From NCBI RefSeq assembly GCF_900497805.2, contig NW_020948983.1:24453176-24517175 (forward strand): a stretch of 64,000 nucleotides of DNA. Direction: 5' to 3'. The position numbers were made by a program, and so were the translations under genes. This document shows positions 29,722-40,759 of this stretch, piece after piece. Position 1 is the first letter of the stretch, and each line of letters opens with the position of its first letter. Source of the stretch: Vombatus ursinus (taxonomy: Eukaryota; Chordata; Mammalia; Diprotodontia; Vombatidae). The notes under the pieces were generated by a model. The model saw only the letters and a program-made list of their open reading frames with translations. It was not told where the DNA came from and did not search any database.

Positions 29722-32580
29722 GGTAATTTTTATTTATTTTTTTGTTTTCAACATTTACTTCCACAAGATTTTGAGTTGCAAATTTTCACCCCATCTCACC
29801 TCTCCCCTCACCCCAAGAATGCATGCATTCTGAATACCCCTTCCCCTAGTCTGCCTTCCCTTCTATCTCTCCCCCCGTCTCTTATCCCCTTCCCCTTCAA
29901 TTTTCCTGTAGGGCATGATGGATTTCTGTACCCCATTTCCTATATTTCTTATTTCACAGTTGCATGTGAAAACATTTTTTTAAAACATGTGTTTTTAAAA
30001 CTTTGGGTTCCAAATTTTCTCCCTTCCTCCCTCCCCACCCACCCTCATTGATAAGGCAAGCAACCAAATATAGATTGTATATGTGCAGTTATGCAAAACA
30101 CTTCCATAGTAGACATGCTGTGAAAAACTAACTCTGTTTCCCTTAATCCTATCCCACCTCCCCATTTATTCTATTCTTTCTTTTGACACTGACCCTCCTC
30201 AGAGTTACTTGCTTCTGATTACACCCTTTCCCAATCTGCCCACCTCTCTATCATCCCCCTATTCCCTTGTCCCCTGCCCCCCCCCCATTTTCCTGTAGGG
30301 TAAGACAGATTTCCGCACCCAATTGAGTGTGTATGTTATTCCCTCCTTAAGTCAAATTCTATGAGAATAAGATTCATTCATTCCCTCTCACCTTCCCCTG
30401 TTTCCCCTCCACTGTAAGAACCTTTTCTTTTCTGTTTTTTTGTGAGATAATTTACCCCATTCTACCTCTCCCTTTCTCCTTCTCCTAGTATAATCCTCTC
30501 TCACCCCTTAATTTTATTCTCCAGATACGACCCCTTCATTTTCAACTTCCCCTGCGCCCTTTATCTATCTATCTATATCTATATATACGTACATATATTT
30601 TTTCCCCTCCAACTACCCTAATATTGACAAAGGTCTCATGAGTTACAAATATCATCTTTCCATGCAGGAATGTAAACAGTTCAACCTTAATAAGTCTCTT
30701 ATGATTTTCTCTTTCCTGTTTACCTCTTCATGTTCCACTTGAGTCTTGTCTTTGAAAGTCAAATTTTCTATTCAGCTCTGGTCTTTTCATCAAGAATGCT
30801 TGAAAGTCCTCTATTTCACTGAATGAACATTTTTTTACCCTGAAGGATTATAATCAGTTTTGCTGGGTAGGTGATTCTTAGCTGTAATCCTATCTCCTTT
30901 GCCCTCCGGAATATTATATTCCATGCCCTATGATCCCTTAATAAAGAAGCAGCTAAATCTTGTGTTATCCTGATTGTGTTTCCACAATACTTGAATTGTT
31001 TCTTTCTGGCTGCTTGTAATATTTTCTCCTTGACCTGGGAACTCTGAAATTTGGCTACAGTATTCCTAGGAGTTTTCCTTTGGGGATCTCTTTCAGGAGG
31101 TGATTGGTGGATTCTTTCCATTTCTATTTTGCCCTCTGGTTCTAAAATTTCAGGGCAGTTTTCCTGGATAATTTCTTGAAAAATGATGTCTAGGCTCTTT
31201 TTTTGATCATGGCTTTCAGATAGTCCAATAATTTTTAAATTCTCTCTCCTGGATCTATTTTCCAGGTCAGTTGTTTTTCTAAAGAGATATTTCACATTGT
31301 TTCCTAATTTTTCATTCTTTTGGATTTGTTTTACAGTGTCTTGATTTCTCATAAAGTCACTAGCTTCCAATTGCTCTATTCCAATTTTTAAGGAAGTATT
31401 TTCCTCAGTAATCTTTTGGACTTCCTTTTCCATTTGTCCAATTTTGCTGTTTAGGGCATTCTTCTCCTCATTGGCTTTTTGGACCTCTTTAGCCATTTGG
31501 GTTAGGCTATTTTTTAAGGTGTTATTTTCTTCAGTATTTTTTTGGGTCTCCTTAAGCAAGCTGCTGACTTGTTTTTCATGATTTTCTTGCAAAATTCTCA
31601 GTTTTTCCTCTACTTCTCTTACTTGCTTCTCAAAATCCCTTTTGAGCTCTTCCAAGGCCTGGGACTGATTCATATTCTTCTAGGAGGCTTTGGATTTAGG
31701 AACTTTGGCTTCATTGTCTTCTTCTGGTTGTATGTTTTGATCTTCTTTGTCACCAAAGTAAGATAATATAGTCTGACTCTTTTTACGCTGTTTACTCATG
31801 ATCCCGGCCAATTACTTGAGTTTTAAACTCTTTGTTAAGGTAAAAGTCTGTTTCCAATGTGGAGAATGTACTGTCCCAAGCTTCAGGGGTTTGTACAGCT
31901 GTTTTCAGAGCTACTTCTAGGGACCTGAAACTTTTCAGTTCTTCCAAGGTGCTATGACAAAGAGCGAGGTGTTTTCTTTCCACCGCCACAGCAAGCTCCA
32001 CCACACCAGCGTTCCTCCTCACCCCAGGACTCCCCCTCAGAACTGTGACCCAGATCCAAGCACCGGTAAAGCAAGAGATTCCTGCCTCAGCACCGGCAAA
32101 GACGTCCCTGCAATCCCCCTCTGATCAGCCACTCGATCCCCCCTCAGTCTGTGGGCCAGAATCTCAGGAAACAGCCACAGCCCCGGGCCATGCTTGGGAC
32201 TTGCAGCTGAGATCTAGCTCCTTCTCTCAACCCAGTCACAGACTTTTCCCCCTGACCTTCTAAATTGTCTTTGGTGTTCATGGGTTGAGAAGTCTGGAAA
32301 CCACCACAGCTTCCCGCGATTCAACCCTCTGAGGCCTGCTCCAGGTTTGCTGTGGCCTGCGCAACCACACCAAACTGTGTTCCTCTCCCCACCCGGCGTG
32401 ATATACCTTTCTGATCAACCATCCAGGCTGTCTTCGGCTGGAAATTTGTTTTGCTCTGTCTTTTTGTGGGTTCTGCTGCTTTAGAATTTGTTTAGAGCCA
32501 TTTTTTATAGGTATTTGGAAGGGTTTGGGGAGAGAGCTCAAACAAGTCACCACTTTCTCTCTGCCATCTTGGCTCCCAGA
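29722..32580 (-). mobile_element. HAL1-like LINE, full structure without ORF2
   Basis: This 2.86-kb copy has, on the minus strand, a 5' UTR (32580-31800, opening GGGAGCCAAGATGGCAGAG), ORF1 (31799-30816), a post-ORF1 spacer with a TAGA-type microsatellite near 30560-30590, a purine-rich module, an L1-type 3' UTR, a second purine-rich module and a final tail. There is no ORF2 coding text. It sits inside the ORF1 of the older HAL1-like element. ORF1 is less broken than in any other copy here, which suggests a younger age. Confidence 0.82.
30816..31673 (-). CDS. HAL1-like/LINE-1 ORF1 protein, 285-codon open frame
   Basis: L1 ORF1p forms trimers that coat L1 RNA and act as a nucleic-acid chaperone. 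Residues 1-110 are a coiled coil that contains two exact 21-residue (three-heptad) units, at about 48-68 and 69-89 (EENNTLKNSLTQMAKEVQKA, EEKNALNSKIGQMEKEVQKI). Residues about 136-225 are the RNA-recognition motif, opening DLENRSRRENLKIIGL. Residues 226-285 are the C-terminal domain (TIRITQDLAA, RITYPAKL). The natural start is the ATG at 31799 (MSKQRKKSQTILSYFGDKED); a single TAG near 31681, where the sister copy has AAG, cuts off about 40 residues. The remaining frame is open to its normal stop. Confidence 0.85.
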   Translation of the reverse strand: MNQSQALEELKRDFEKQVREVEEKLRILQENHEKQVSSLLKETQKNTEENNTLKNSLTQMAKEVQKANEEKNALNSKIGQMEKEVQKITEENTSLKIGIEQLEASDFMRNQDTVKQIQKNEKLGNNVKYLFRKTTDLENRSRRENLKIIGLSESHDQKKSLDIIFQEIIQENCPEILEPEGKIEMERIHQSPPERDPQRKTPRNTVAKFQSSQVKEKILQAARKKQFKYCGNTIRITQDLAASLLRDHRAWNIIFRRAKEIGLQLRITYPAKLIIILQGKKMFIQ

Positions 32581-32995
32581 AGTATTTTCTTCAGTGAACT
32601 TTTGGACTTCCTTTTCCATTTGGCCAATTCTGCTTTTGAAGGCATTCTTTCCTTACTGGCTTTTTGGATCTCTTTTGCCATTTGGGTTAGGCTATTTTAA
32701 AAGTGTTATTTTCTTCAGTATTTTTTTGGGGTCTCCTTTAGCAAGCTATTGACTTGTTTTTCATAATTTTCTTTCATCACTCTCATTTCTCTTCCCAGTT
32801 TTTTCTCTATTTCTCTTACTTGCTTTTCAAAATCCTTTTAGAGCTTTTCCATGGCCTGGGACTGATCCATATTTTTCTTGGAGGCTTTGGATGTAAGATC
32901 TTTGACTTTGTTGTCTTCTTCTGGTTGTATGTTTTGATCTTCTTTGTCACCAAAGTGAGATTCTATGGTCTGACTTTTTCGTGCTGTTTGCTCAT
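32581..32995 (-). pseudogene. HAL1-like ORF1, 5' part (broken)
   Basis: The ATG at 32995 opens MSKQHEKVRP-like text. An ORF1 N-terminal segment follows (DKEDQNIQPEEDNKVKDLTSKASKKN), with a stop soon after (EKL then TAA) and frame breaks before the coiled-coil units. The frame is cut at 32581 by the younger element. Confidence 0.75.
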
Positions 32996-33864
32996 GTTCT
33001 CAGTCAATTACTTGAGTTATAAACTCTTTGTTAAGGTACAGGTCTGCTTCCAGTGTGGAGAATGTACTGTTCCAAGCTTCAGGGGTTTTTTGCAGCTTTT
33101 TTTCAGAGATACTTCCGGGACCTGTAAATTTCCAGTTCTTCCAAAGTGGTACAATCAAGGACAAGGTGTTTATTCCTTTCCTGGCCTGCACTCTGGTCTG
33201 TGAGTGACCACAATCACTCTTTTCTCCCTTGGAACTGTGAGGAGGATTCCCTCTCCACTGCTACCACAAGTTCCACCACACCAATGCTCCTTCTTGCCCT
33301 AGGACCACCACTCAGAACTGTGACCCAGCTCCAAACATGGGCAAAGCAAGAGAATCCTGCCTCAGCACCAGCAAAGAGATCCCTGCAATCCATCTCTGAT
33401 CTGCCACTCAATTCCCCCTCTATCTGTAAACCAAGAGCCTACTGCCCTGGGGCTGCACTGGGACTGGGGCTGGACCAAGCTCCTCTCTTACTGTGGTCAC
33501 AGACCTTTCCTACTGACCTTCTAAGTTGTCTTTGGTGGTTGTGGGTTGAGAAGTCCGGAAATCACCACGGCTGCCTGTGATTCAGTCCCCTGAGGCCTGC
33601 TACAGGTTTTCTGAGGCCTGGTCTTTGCCTGCCCTCCCATGCTGAACTGAGTTCCTCTCCCAGCCCGGCACGATATACCTTTCTGATCAACCATCAAGGT
33701 TGTCTTGGACTGGAAATTTGTTTCACTCTGTCTTTTTGTGGGTTTTGCTGCTCTAGAATTTGTCTAGAGCCATTTTATAGGTATTTGGAGGGGTTTGGGG
33801 GAGATCTCAAGCAAGTTACTGCTTTTACTCTACCATCTTGCCCCTGCCCTCTCAGATATTTTAT

Positions 33865-34479
33865 AAAATTAATGGCATGTTGAGCATACTTTTCATACAA
33901 AAATAATATTTTCCCCCCATAAATCCTGCTGGAAAACCACAATCCTTTTAATTTGGCTAGCTTACATTCATAGGTATGGAAAAACATCAAGTTGTCAGGT
34001 AACCTCTTTATCCCCTGAAAAAAAATCAAAGTAGTATTTTGTAATAATCCAAAGAAAGTCAAGGCTATAACCTCTCTGAGACCTATAAAGTGGTGGCCTC
34101 CCTTGCTCTAGACACTAGGCATGTACCTTATCATTACCTAATAGTCCCATCTGACATGTTCTGGAAGCTTGCATATTCTATGTTTGTACCCCATTAGTTC
34201 AAATGGTAGAACTCTCACTTGGTTTTTGAGGAGTTGGGGAAGTGGGGTAGAACTTCCTCTGGAGTTCAGCTGGGTCTCTAGGATGAGCATTTTCCTACCT
34301 GTAACATCAGAGCGAGGAAACTGGCCAGAAACACCTAAGAACATGCTTCTTCCTTATAGTATTTCTTCATACTCACTCTCCACCCTGTTCCTCACACACA
34401 TTCCCTTAATTGTTTTGAATTTATATTTATTTTTTACTTACTCATCTATGTAAATATTATTTAGTTCTAGTAAAATATA
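33865..34479. other. No gene recognised
   Basis: The flank of the LINE nest has no recognisable repeat and no coding frame with family resemblance. Confidence 0.4.
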
Positions 34480-34570
34480 ATTTCCTTGAGGGAGGAATTA
34501 TTTGGTTTTAACTTTCTTTATTTTCAGCACCTAACTCCTAGTAGGTACTTAATGAATGCTTGTAAAATCT
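34480..34570 (+). mobile_element. L2 LINE 3' end remnant
   Basis: TTCCTTGAGGGAGGAATTAT, then CAGCACCTAACTCCTAGTAG and GTACTTAATGAATGCTTGT, follows the L2 3' UTR pattern (GAGGGCAGGGA ... AGTAGGTGCTCAATAAATG). Confidence 0.65.
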
Positions 34571-35385
34571 AAGAAAATTGAACGGAATGACTTTTTGCTG
34601 ACCTCCTTTCTTTTTCCTGTCTTGTTCTGAAGACTATCATGTCCATTGACTGGCTCGGGGATCTTTTCCTTGCTGCCTGGACTCCCTCATATTCCTATCC
34701 TCTGATGTTTTGCTCATGTCATAAGCCACCTCTTTTGTGATTTAACATGTGCATAACAAAAGGCCTATTGCTTTATGTCCAGATATGTTGTTCCATTGTC
34801 ATTAATAGCCAACATATTTTGTTATAGAAAAGTCAAGAGAATGTTTCCATCTCTAACATTGGTTAGTCAGTTTCATTGTTAAATGTTTTTCAGATGACCT
34901 GACTTAATTTGGTCTTAGATGAATTCTAATTTTTCCATCTACTACCTTTTGCTGTTTTATGAGGCAATTCTGCTGTAATCATCCACCATCCTCCTCCATA
35001 AGATTTCATAAATAAGCTCATGCTTTAAACTGGTGTTGCCTTCATTGCCATATCTCTCAACTGAGCAAGACCTATAAATATACATTATTTATACTGATGA
35101 ATATACTTACTGATTTTAATCTGTGGTTTGTAAAATCCATCTCATACTTGATAAGTATGCCTCATATATATTTATATAATTCCATTAACAACATCATTAT
35201 GAAGAAATAATCTCTAAATATTCAAGGTGATCAAGGTACTCACAGACTTTAGCCCTTTAGATGCCTCCAAAAAAGGAAGTGGCTGGTTACTTACAGGCCA
35301 TACTTAATAGCTTGAGAGTAGGAAAAAAAATAAACATTTACATATATGTAGAGTTTTAAGAAAAATTTCCTCAAGGTTTACCTCT
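34571..35385. other. No gene recognised; A/T-rich
   Basis: No open frame above 60 codons with recognisable content and no clear repeat was seen. Confidence 0.4.
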
Positions 35386-35389
35386 CAAG

Positions 35390-35512
35390 AAAGTAGCACA
35401 TGCATTATTATTATTCTCATTTAACAGATGAAAATACTGAGTTTCAGACACTTACTCATCATTACAAAACTAGTAGATATCAGAGCTAGCATTAAAACCT
35501 AGATCTCTTTTT
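35390..35512 (-). mobile_element. MIR-type remnant, reverse
   Basis: ATTATTATTATTCTCATTTAACAG-like text and the block AACTAGTAGATATCAGAGCT fit a reverse MIR body. Confidence 0.55.
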
Positions 35513-36005
35513 TAAAATTTATTTTTAACATTCATTCTAAAAATTTTGAGTTCTAAATTCTCTTTCTCCTTTGAACCTTTCCCTCATTTATTGGGAAGCC
35601 AAGCAACATGATATCAATTATACTTGTGATATCATGCAGAATATATTTCCATATTAGCTGGCCTGCAAAAAAAGCAAGAAAGTATATACACACACATATA
35701 TATCATACACATACACACACACACACACATAGATACATACACATATACATACATACACATATATAGATAGATGCAACTATATCTATCTATCTACCTATCT
35801 CTCTGTACATATTTATACACTTTGATTCGCATTTGGAGTCCATCAGTTTTTTCTCTGCAGGTGGGTAGTATTTTTCATCAGCATTCCTTTGGAATTGTCT
35901 TGCATCACTTTATTGATGAGAGTAGCAAAGTCATAGTTGATCATTGTTACAATATTGCTATTACTATGTACAATGGTCTCCTAGTTCTACTTCACTTTTC
36001 ATCAA
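35513..36005 (-). mobile_element. LINE-1 3' end with microsatellite
   Basis: Minus-strand text shows GACCATTGTACATAGTAATAG, TCATCAATAAAGTGATGCAAG and the L1 3' UTR end AACTCAAAATTTTTAGAATG. A CA/TA/TAGA array (35690-35800) has grown inside the 3' UTR. The copy is 5'-truncated within ORF2's last residues. Confidence 0.8.
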
Positions 36006-36515
36006 TTTATATGGAAAATCTGGGTCTCGACTCTAAATCTAGCATTCCTATAATACCACATTCCCAAATAAAAGAATCAGTCCTTCTTGGGTTATGGGCC
36101 ACCTTAAAAATTCACCTATTCTCAGTCAATTGTTGTTAGTCTAGGCCTTCCCTCCCTCCTCTGAGACAGGAACTAGCAAGTATTTCTTCACCAGGTCACC
36201 CCCAAAAGGTGTAAGCCTATGAGAAATTCCCAGAGCAAAATCAGTTAGCCAAATTAAAAAGTATTGATGTCTTTTTATCCTTCTAGCACAGAAGCTAGTA
36301 AGACACAAGTAGGCTGAGACTATAGGGGTCAGAAACCCTGTTCTTTATCTTATCTTATGGTTCATTCAGCGTTCATACACAGACTACGGGATTTTCCATC
36401 TTTTAAATAGGGAAATTAGGCCCTCAGTGTTCTAATTCTATCTTCACCTCAGTTTCCTGAGGATCAATTCTATTTGGGACTCTAGTATAAAAGATGCTTT
36501 TCCAAAGGAAAAATA
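36006..36515. other. No gene recognised
   Basis: There is mixed-complexity DNA between an L1 3' end and a SINE. No coding or repeat assignment could be supported. Confidence 0.4.
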
Positions 36516-36516
36516 T

Positions 36517-36675
36517 GGGGACAGCTAGGTGGCACAGTGGATAGAGCACCAGCCCTGAAGTCAAGAGTACATGAGTTCAAATCCAGCCTCAGACCAAACA
36601 CTTGACACTTACTAGCTGTGTGACCCTGGGCAAGTCACTTAACCCCAACAGCCTTAAAAAAAAAAAAGAAAAAAG
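36517..36675 (+). mobile_element. tRNA-derived marsupial SINE (A-tailed)
   Basis: This is the cleanest copy of the family in the window. It has ACAGCTAGGTGGCACAGTGG (A-box-like), GAGTTCAAATCCAGCCTC (B-box-like), ACTTACTAGCTGTGTGACCC and GGGCAAGTCACTTAACCCC, then a poly-A tail with a few G. The low divergence suggests a fairly recent insertion. No target duplication could be fixed with confidence. Confidence 0.92.
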
Positions 36676-37536
36676 ATGAAGTTTAAAAAAAAATACCCAG
36701 AGTATAAACCTGAATCAGGTGTAGAACAGGTTGTTTTCTTATTTTATTCAGAAAAGGGGATAGTAAGCAATAAAAAAATAAAATGATTATGAGCACTTGA
36801 AAGATAATATTCATAATATTAGCCCCCAGCAAAAGAAGCATGGGATAGTGCCCCCTGTACTCCAGAAGGAGAAATCAAATTTAAAAGCCAGAAAAAAGGC
36901 AAATGCAATGAGCAAAAAGCAACAAAGAGAAACAATGACCATATAGAAGTAACTTGGTGACAGGGAAGACCAAAACACAAATTCAGAAGAGGACAACATG
37001 CTCAATATACCCACATCTGAAACCTCAAAAGGTAATGTGAACTAGTCTGAAGCCCAAAAAGCCTTCTTAGAAGAGCTCAAGAAGGATTTTAAAAGTCAAA
37101 TAAGAGAGGTAGAAAAAAAATTGAACAATTATTTAAAAACTACAATTGACAAAATGGAAAAAAAAAGTACAATGAAGAAAACAACACCCTAAAAAGTAGA
37201 ATTGGCCAAATGGAAAAGGAAATACAAAAGCTAACAGAAGAAAACAATTTGTTAAACATTAGAATTGGGCAAGTGGAAGCTAACGACTCTATGAGACATC
37301 AAGAATCAGTTAAACAAAATCAAAAGAATGAAAAAAAATACGAAAATGTAAATACCTGATTGGAAAAACAACTGATCTGGAAAATAGATCCAGGAGAGAT
37401 AATTTAAGAACCATTGATCTACCTGAAAGTCATGATAAGAAAAAGAGCCTGGACAGCATCTTTCAATCAACCATCAAGGAAAACTGCCCTCAGGTCCTAG
37501 AACCAGAGGGTAAAATGGTCATCAAAAGAATCCACT

Positions 37537-38697
37537 AAAACCCCTTCAAATACCTATAAAAATGGCTCTAAACAGATTCTAAAGCAGCAGAACCCACAAA
37601 AAGACTAATTCAAACAAATTTACAGTCCAAGACAGCCTGAATGGTTGATCAGAAAGGTATATCACACCAAGCAAAATAAGGAGCGAAGTTCAGCATGGGC
37701 TTGCAGGCAAGGCAGGCCTCAGTAAACCTGAAGCAAGCCTCAGAGGACTGAATCGCAGGCAGCTGTGGCAGTTTCCAGACTTCTCAACCCATGAAACACC
37801 AAAGACAACTTAGAAGGTCAATGTAAAGTCTGTGACCGTGGTGAGAGATAGAGAGGCATAGTTCCAGCCCCAGTGCCTGAGCTTGGTCCCAGGGAGGCCG
37901 CTGCTTCTGGAGCTTCGGACTGAGGGGGAATCAAGTAACTGATCAAAGGGGGATTGCAGGGATCTTTCTGCTGGTGCAAGATTCTCTTACTTTGCCTGTG
38001 CTTGGATCTGGGTCACACTTCTGGGTGGCAGTCCTGGAGCAAGGAGGAGCACTGGCGTGGTGGAGCTAGTGGTGATGGTGGAGAGGAAATCCTCCTCACA
38101 GTTCCAAGGCAGAAAAGAGTGTTTGTGGTCACTCATAGACCAGAGCACAGGCCAAGAAAGGAGTGAACACCTTGCCCCTCATCATACCACCATGGAAGAA
38201 CTGAAAATTTACAGGTCCCTAGAAGTATCTCTGAAAACAGCTGTGCAAAACCCCTGAAGCTTGAGACAGTACATTCTCCACACTGGGAGCACAGCCCTAC
38301 CTTAACAAAGAGTTTAAAACTCAAGTAATTGGCTGGGATCATGAACAAACAAAGGCACAAAAAAAGTCAGAACATAGAATCTTTCTTTGGTAACAAAGAA
38401 GATCAAAACATACAACCAGAAGAAGACAACAAAGTCAAAGATCTTACATCCAAAGCCTCCAAGAAAAATATGAATCAGTCCCAGGCCATGGAAGAGCTCA
38501 AAAAATGTTTGAGAAACAAGTAAGAGAAGTAGAGGAAAAACTGGGAAGAGAAATGAGAGTGATGCAAGAAAATCATGAAAAACAAGTCAACAGCTTGCTA
38601 AAGGAGACCCCAAAAAAATACTGAATAACACTTTAAAAAATAGCCTAACCCAAATGACAAAAGAGGACCAAAAAGCCAATGAGAAGAATGCCCTAAA
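37537..38697 (+). mobile_element. HAL1-type 5' fragment insertion with 13-bp target duplication
   Basis: The insertion carries most of a HAL1-type 5' UTR (from CCCCTTCAAATACCTATAA) and the first part of ORF1 (ATG at 38341, MNKQRHKKSQNIESFFGNKED). It ends at an internal A-run after GAGAAGAATGCCCT. The host ORF1 sequence AAAAGAATCCACT occurs perfectly at 37524-37536 and 38698-38710. The 5' end of the source is nearly complete, while its 3' two-thirds is missing, the reverse of usual LINE truncation. Confidence 0.92.
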
Positions 38698-38710
38698 AAA
38701 AGAATCCACT

Positions 38711-38979
38711 GATTACCTACTGAAAGAGTTCCCAAATTGAAAACACCAAGGAATATTGTAGCCAAATTCCAGAATTATGAGGTCAAGGAGAAAATCCTGC
38801 AAGCAGCCAGAAGGAAACAATTCAAATATCATGGAACCACAGTCAGGATTACGCAGGACCTTGCAGCTTCTACATTAAAAGATTGGAATATGGTATTTCG
38901 TAAGGCAATGGCACTTGGATTACAACCAAGGATCAAATTCCCAGTGAAACTGAGTATAATCTTTCAGGGGAGGAGATAG
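38711..38979 (+). pseudogene. LINE-1 ORF1 C-terminal part
   Basis: An open 80-codon piece from 38737 (MKTPRNIVAKFQNYEVKEKI) carries the end of the RNA-recognition motif and the C-terminal domain (TVRITQDLAAS, IKFPVKLSIIFQGRR). It continues the ORF1 begun at 36908 across the 1.16-kb insertion. Confidence 0.85.
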
Positions 38980-39655
38980 ACATTCGATGCATAGGGGACT
39001 TCCAGACTTTCCTATTAAAAAGAGCAGAAATGGAAAATTTGATCTTCAAATATAGTACTCAAGAGAGGCATTAAAAAAAAAACAGGAAAGAAAAAAATGC
39101 TATTCAATAAGGACAAACTTTTTACACTCCTAAATGGCAAGATGATACTTGTAACTCTTGAGAATTGTATCTTTATTACAACATTTGAAAGGGATATACA
39201 TAGATAGAGGAGTGGGTATAAGCTGACTTTGATGTGATGATAAAAAATTATTTGTGAAATTGAAAAAAATAAGTTGTGAAAAGGGATTGTAATGAAAGAA
39301 GAGGAAAGTAGGATGCAGAAAAGGGTAAATTACATCACATGAAGAGGTACAAAGACATATTACAGTAGAGGGAAAGAAGAGATGGAGATGAGCATTGTTT
39401 GAACCTCACTGTCATTGGATTTGGCCCAAGGACGGAATAACATACTCAGGTATAGAAATCTAACTTGCCCTATAGGTAGTAGGAGGGGAAAAGGTGAAGA
39501 AAAGGGAAGGGGGAATAGAAGGGAGGGAAGAAGTAGTAAGCGAAAAGGGAAAGAAAAGGGAGGGAGTTGATACAAGGGAGGGAAGACTGAAGGAGGCGGT
39601 GGTCAAAAGCAAAACTCTAGTGAGGAAGGAAAGAAAGAAAAGAGAAGGAAACAAC

Positions 39656-40380
39656 TGATAGCATGATCAGCATCTCTACTCCCTCCCTCAAAAAAGTATT
39701 CTTGTATGTACTTAAAGATGATGTTTAAGGCCCTCTTTAGCTTTCTCTTTTGTAGAATCCAGTTCTTCTAATATTCACTCCCTAGTTTCCATCTATTTTC
39801 TATGACTTGCCCCATCTTTTAAAGTGCAATGACAAGAACTAAATGAAATCTATATATAAATAAAGGCCTGATTAATGCTGAATATAACAGAAGGATTACT
39901 TCCTGACCTTTGCTTACCATAATCCTTCTAATTCCCATTATCATACTGGTCTTTTTCAAAACAGTACTACCTTGCTGATGTGTTTTTAGATGTTAATCAA
40001 TTATATTCCTCAGGTCTTTTATTTTTCCTTCCTTATACATAGGTATTCCTTCCCTGTACTGATTTTGTGCCATTACACTTTTTCTTCCATTCATTATCCC
40101 CTTGCATTTTGCCATACTGAATTCCATTCTTTTGATAGGTCCATTTTGGCTGATGGCTCCAGTTTACTTTAAATTTAATTCGTATTTTCCATACATTCAT
40201 AACACCGCCTAATTAACTATCATCTACTGATGTGGTGAGCATATTTTCAGTTCCTTCACTTGGATCATCAGCTTTGTTGATGAATAACAAGGACCCTGGG
40301 ATGAGTCTCTGTGGAGTACCACTCAATACATTTCCCAGATCAACCCCTGTACTATGAAGATTATAAAGGACTTTGATCAA
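39656..40380. other. Unassigned; possibly old repeat near 40240-40340
   Basis: No gene is seen. The part GGACCCTGGGATGAGTCTCT followed by GGAGTACCACTCAATACATT resembles a phrase often met in old amniote interspersed repeats, but no family can be named with confidence. Confidence 0.35.
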
Positions 40381-40720
40381 CTAATTAACAAATACTTCTT
40401 GATGTGCCAGGTAATGTACTAGATAGAAGGATACGAAGACAAAAGTAAAAATATTGTTGCCGTCAAGGAGCTTACAGCCTAGCAGGAGATTAGGAAGGAG
40501 GTACTATACATGTATATAGGTATGTAGAAATATAAACAAGATGATTGTGGTAGGATAGAGAAACTAGAAGCTGGAGATCAGAAAAGCCCTCTTGAAGAAG
40601 GAGACAGATGAACTGATACTTGAAAAAAGCTAGGGATTCTGAGAGATGTTGAAGAATAGGTATATTGTAGCCAGGAGGTCAGTCAGTACAAAGATATAGA
40701 GGTAGGAGATGGTATGCCAT
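40381..40720 (+). repeat. Old therian interspersed repeat (unnamed)
   Basis: The block GATGTGCCAGGTAATGTACT, then GTCAAGGAGCTTACAGCCTA and a long tail (CTCTTGAAGAAGGAGACAGA) parallels pieces at 45595, 54640, 56450, 58730 and 59712. These are the decayed 5' and middle parts of one family. The family name is not recalled with certainty. Confidence 0.6.
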
Positions 40721-40759
40721 GTATGAGGAACACTAAGGTCTTTCCTCTGTGGTAGTCAA

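Larger units (their letters stand above)
27082..33852 (-). mobile_element. HAL1-like LINE (ORF1 only), interrupted by younger elements
   Basis: On the minus strand the older element runs from 33852 (5' UTR; start GGGGCAAGATGG), through ORF1 (ATG at 32995), to a break at about 32581. ORF1 text resumes at about 28790 (minus-strand CTTCTGGG break versus TTTCTTAAAAATTAG), continues to about 28200, and is followed by the post-ORF1 spacer and the double tail down to 27082. Flanks CATACATTTTAT (27070-27081) and CAGATATTTTAT (33853-33864) match at 10 of 12 positions, which ties the two ends to one insertion. Its own length is about 3.0 kb, with no ORF2. Confidence 0.75.
36820..39655 (+). mobile_element. 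LINE-1 5'-truncated: ORF1 and spacer, interrupted by HAL1-type fragment
   Basis: The element begins in the last part of an L1 5' UTR (GGGATAGTGCCCCCTGTACTC). ORF1 opens at 36908 (MSKKQQRETMTI), runs to 37536, is interrupted by a 1.16-kb insertion, and resumes at 38711 to a TAG at 38977-38979. The polypurine spacer follows to about 39655, where it ends before ORF2. It is therefore cut at both ends. Confidence 0.85.

Noticed and set aside
31542-33580. Several plus-strand frames (for example 32754-33203) with Phe-rich content
   Set aside because: They are the antisense of HAL1-like ORF1 and 5' UTR.
36517-36675. A tRNA gene, because of A-box- and B-box-like motifs
   Set aside because: The sequence does not fold as a full cloverleaf and has the body and A-tail of a SINE; the boxes are the inherited pol III promoter.
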